Shown here piece after piece: positions 7,538 to 7,722 of a DNA stretch of 7,722 nucleotides. Origin of the DNA: Gammaproteobacteria bacterium (GTDB lineage: Bacteria; Pseudomonadota; Gammaproteobacteria; Steroidobacterales; Steroidobacteraceae); contig JASHUC010000393.1 in assembly GCA_030040235.1 (NCBI GenBank), forward strand, positions 1 to 7,722, written 5' to 3'. Made by a program: the position numbers and the translations under genes. Each line of letters starts with the position of its first letter. Within the stretch, counting starts at the first letter, position 1. The notes under the pieces were generated by a model that saw only the letters and a program-made list of their open reading frames with translations, had not been told where the DNA came from and searched no databases.

Positions 7538-7722
7538 ATGTCGAGCCATTCCGCAACCCTTGCCTCTTCGGCGCCCGAGGCCGTGGCACGCCGGCTGGCG
7601 CTCGGCGGACTCACGGCGCTCACGCTCGTCAACCTGCTCAACTATCTCGACCGGTATGTGATCTCCGCGCTCGTTCCCGATCTCGAGCGCGCGCACCTGG
7701 GGCTCACCGATTTTCGGCTCGG
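7538..7722 (+). CDS. MFS transporter, N-terminal part, cut by window edge
   Basis: The frame is open from ATG at 7538 to the right edge (61 complete codons). After a polar N-terminus of about 20 residues, a hydrophobic segment at about 21-46 contains NLLNYLDRY (32-40) followed by VISALVPDLE. This is typical of the first transmembrane helix of major facilitator superfamily proteins, especially the spinster-like and organic-anion groups. A substrate cannot be assigned from this fragment. No in-frame start codon lies close upstream, and no ribosome binding site is visible. A GTG at 7583-7585 is a less likely alternative start. It is separated from amt by 133 bases containing two inverted repeats, so it is probably a separate transcription unit. 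Confidence 0.8.
   Translation, partial: MSSHSATLASSAPEAVARRLALGGLTALTLVNLLNYLDRYVISALVPDLERAHLGLTDFRL

Overview
The window is high-GC, densely coding bacterial DNA. It most resembles a proteobacterium, perhaps a gammaproteobacterium of the Steroidobacter/Nevskiales/Xanthomonadales kind. That guess rests on the gene types (GATase1-AraC regulator, type I Baeyer-Villiger monooxygenase with esterase, PP2C-kinase fusion, sigma-54-type promoter) and on strong G/C preference at third codon positions. No rRNA or other taxonomic marker is present, so the genus cannot be named. I see no insertion sequence, CRISPR array, tRNA or integrase. No gap between genes exceeds about 155 bases.

Left part (1-2462, all minus strand). 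Reading right to left, there is a GlxA-like AraC-family regulator, an HSL-family alpha/beta hydrolase, and the first 146 codons of a type I Baeyer-Villiger monooxygenase that runs off the left edge. Spacing is 5 bases, then a 4-base ATGA overlap, so this looks like one operon. The chemistry is coherent: a Baeyer-Villiger enzyme turns a ketone into an ester or lactone, and an esterase can hydrolyse it.

Middle (2528-3883, plus strand). A ureidoglycolate lyase-family gene and a glutathione S-transferase gene lie 6 bases apart and are divergent from the regulator. They converge on the next minus-strand gene, with a short GC-rich hairpin between the 3' ends.

Right part (3927-7722). A minus-strand pair encodes a small secreted protein of unknown family and a one-chain PP2C phosphatase/Ser-Thr kinase with a C-terminal membrane anchor; the two genes overlap by 29 bases. 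Divergent from this pair is an Amt-type ammonium transporter gene with a textbook-spaced sigma-54 (-24/-12) promoter. Two inverted repeats follow amt, and then the first 61 codons of an MFS transporter run off the right edge.

Nitrogen is a possible common theme. Ureidoglycolate lyase releases urea from purine breakdown, the transporter takes up ammonium under a predicted RpoN promoter, and PP2C/kinase fusions of this type are known beside nitrate-assimilation genes elsewhere. I found no clearly new multi-gene system. The best leads are the phosphatase-kinase/secreted-protein pair divergent from sigma-54 amt, and the structured DNA between amt and the MFS gene.
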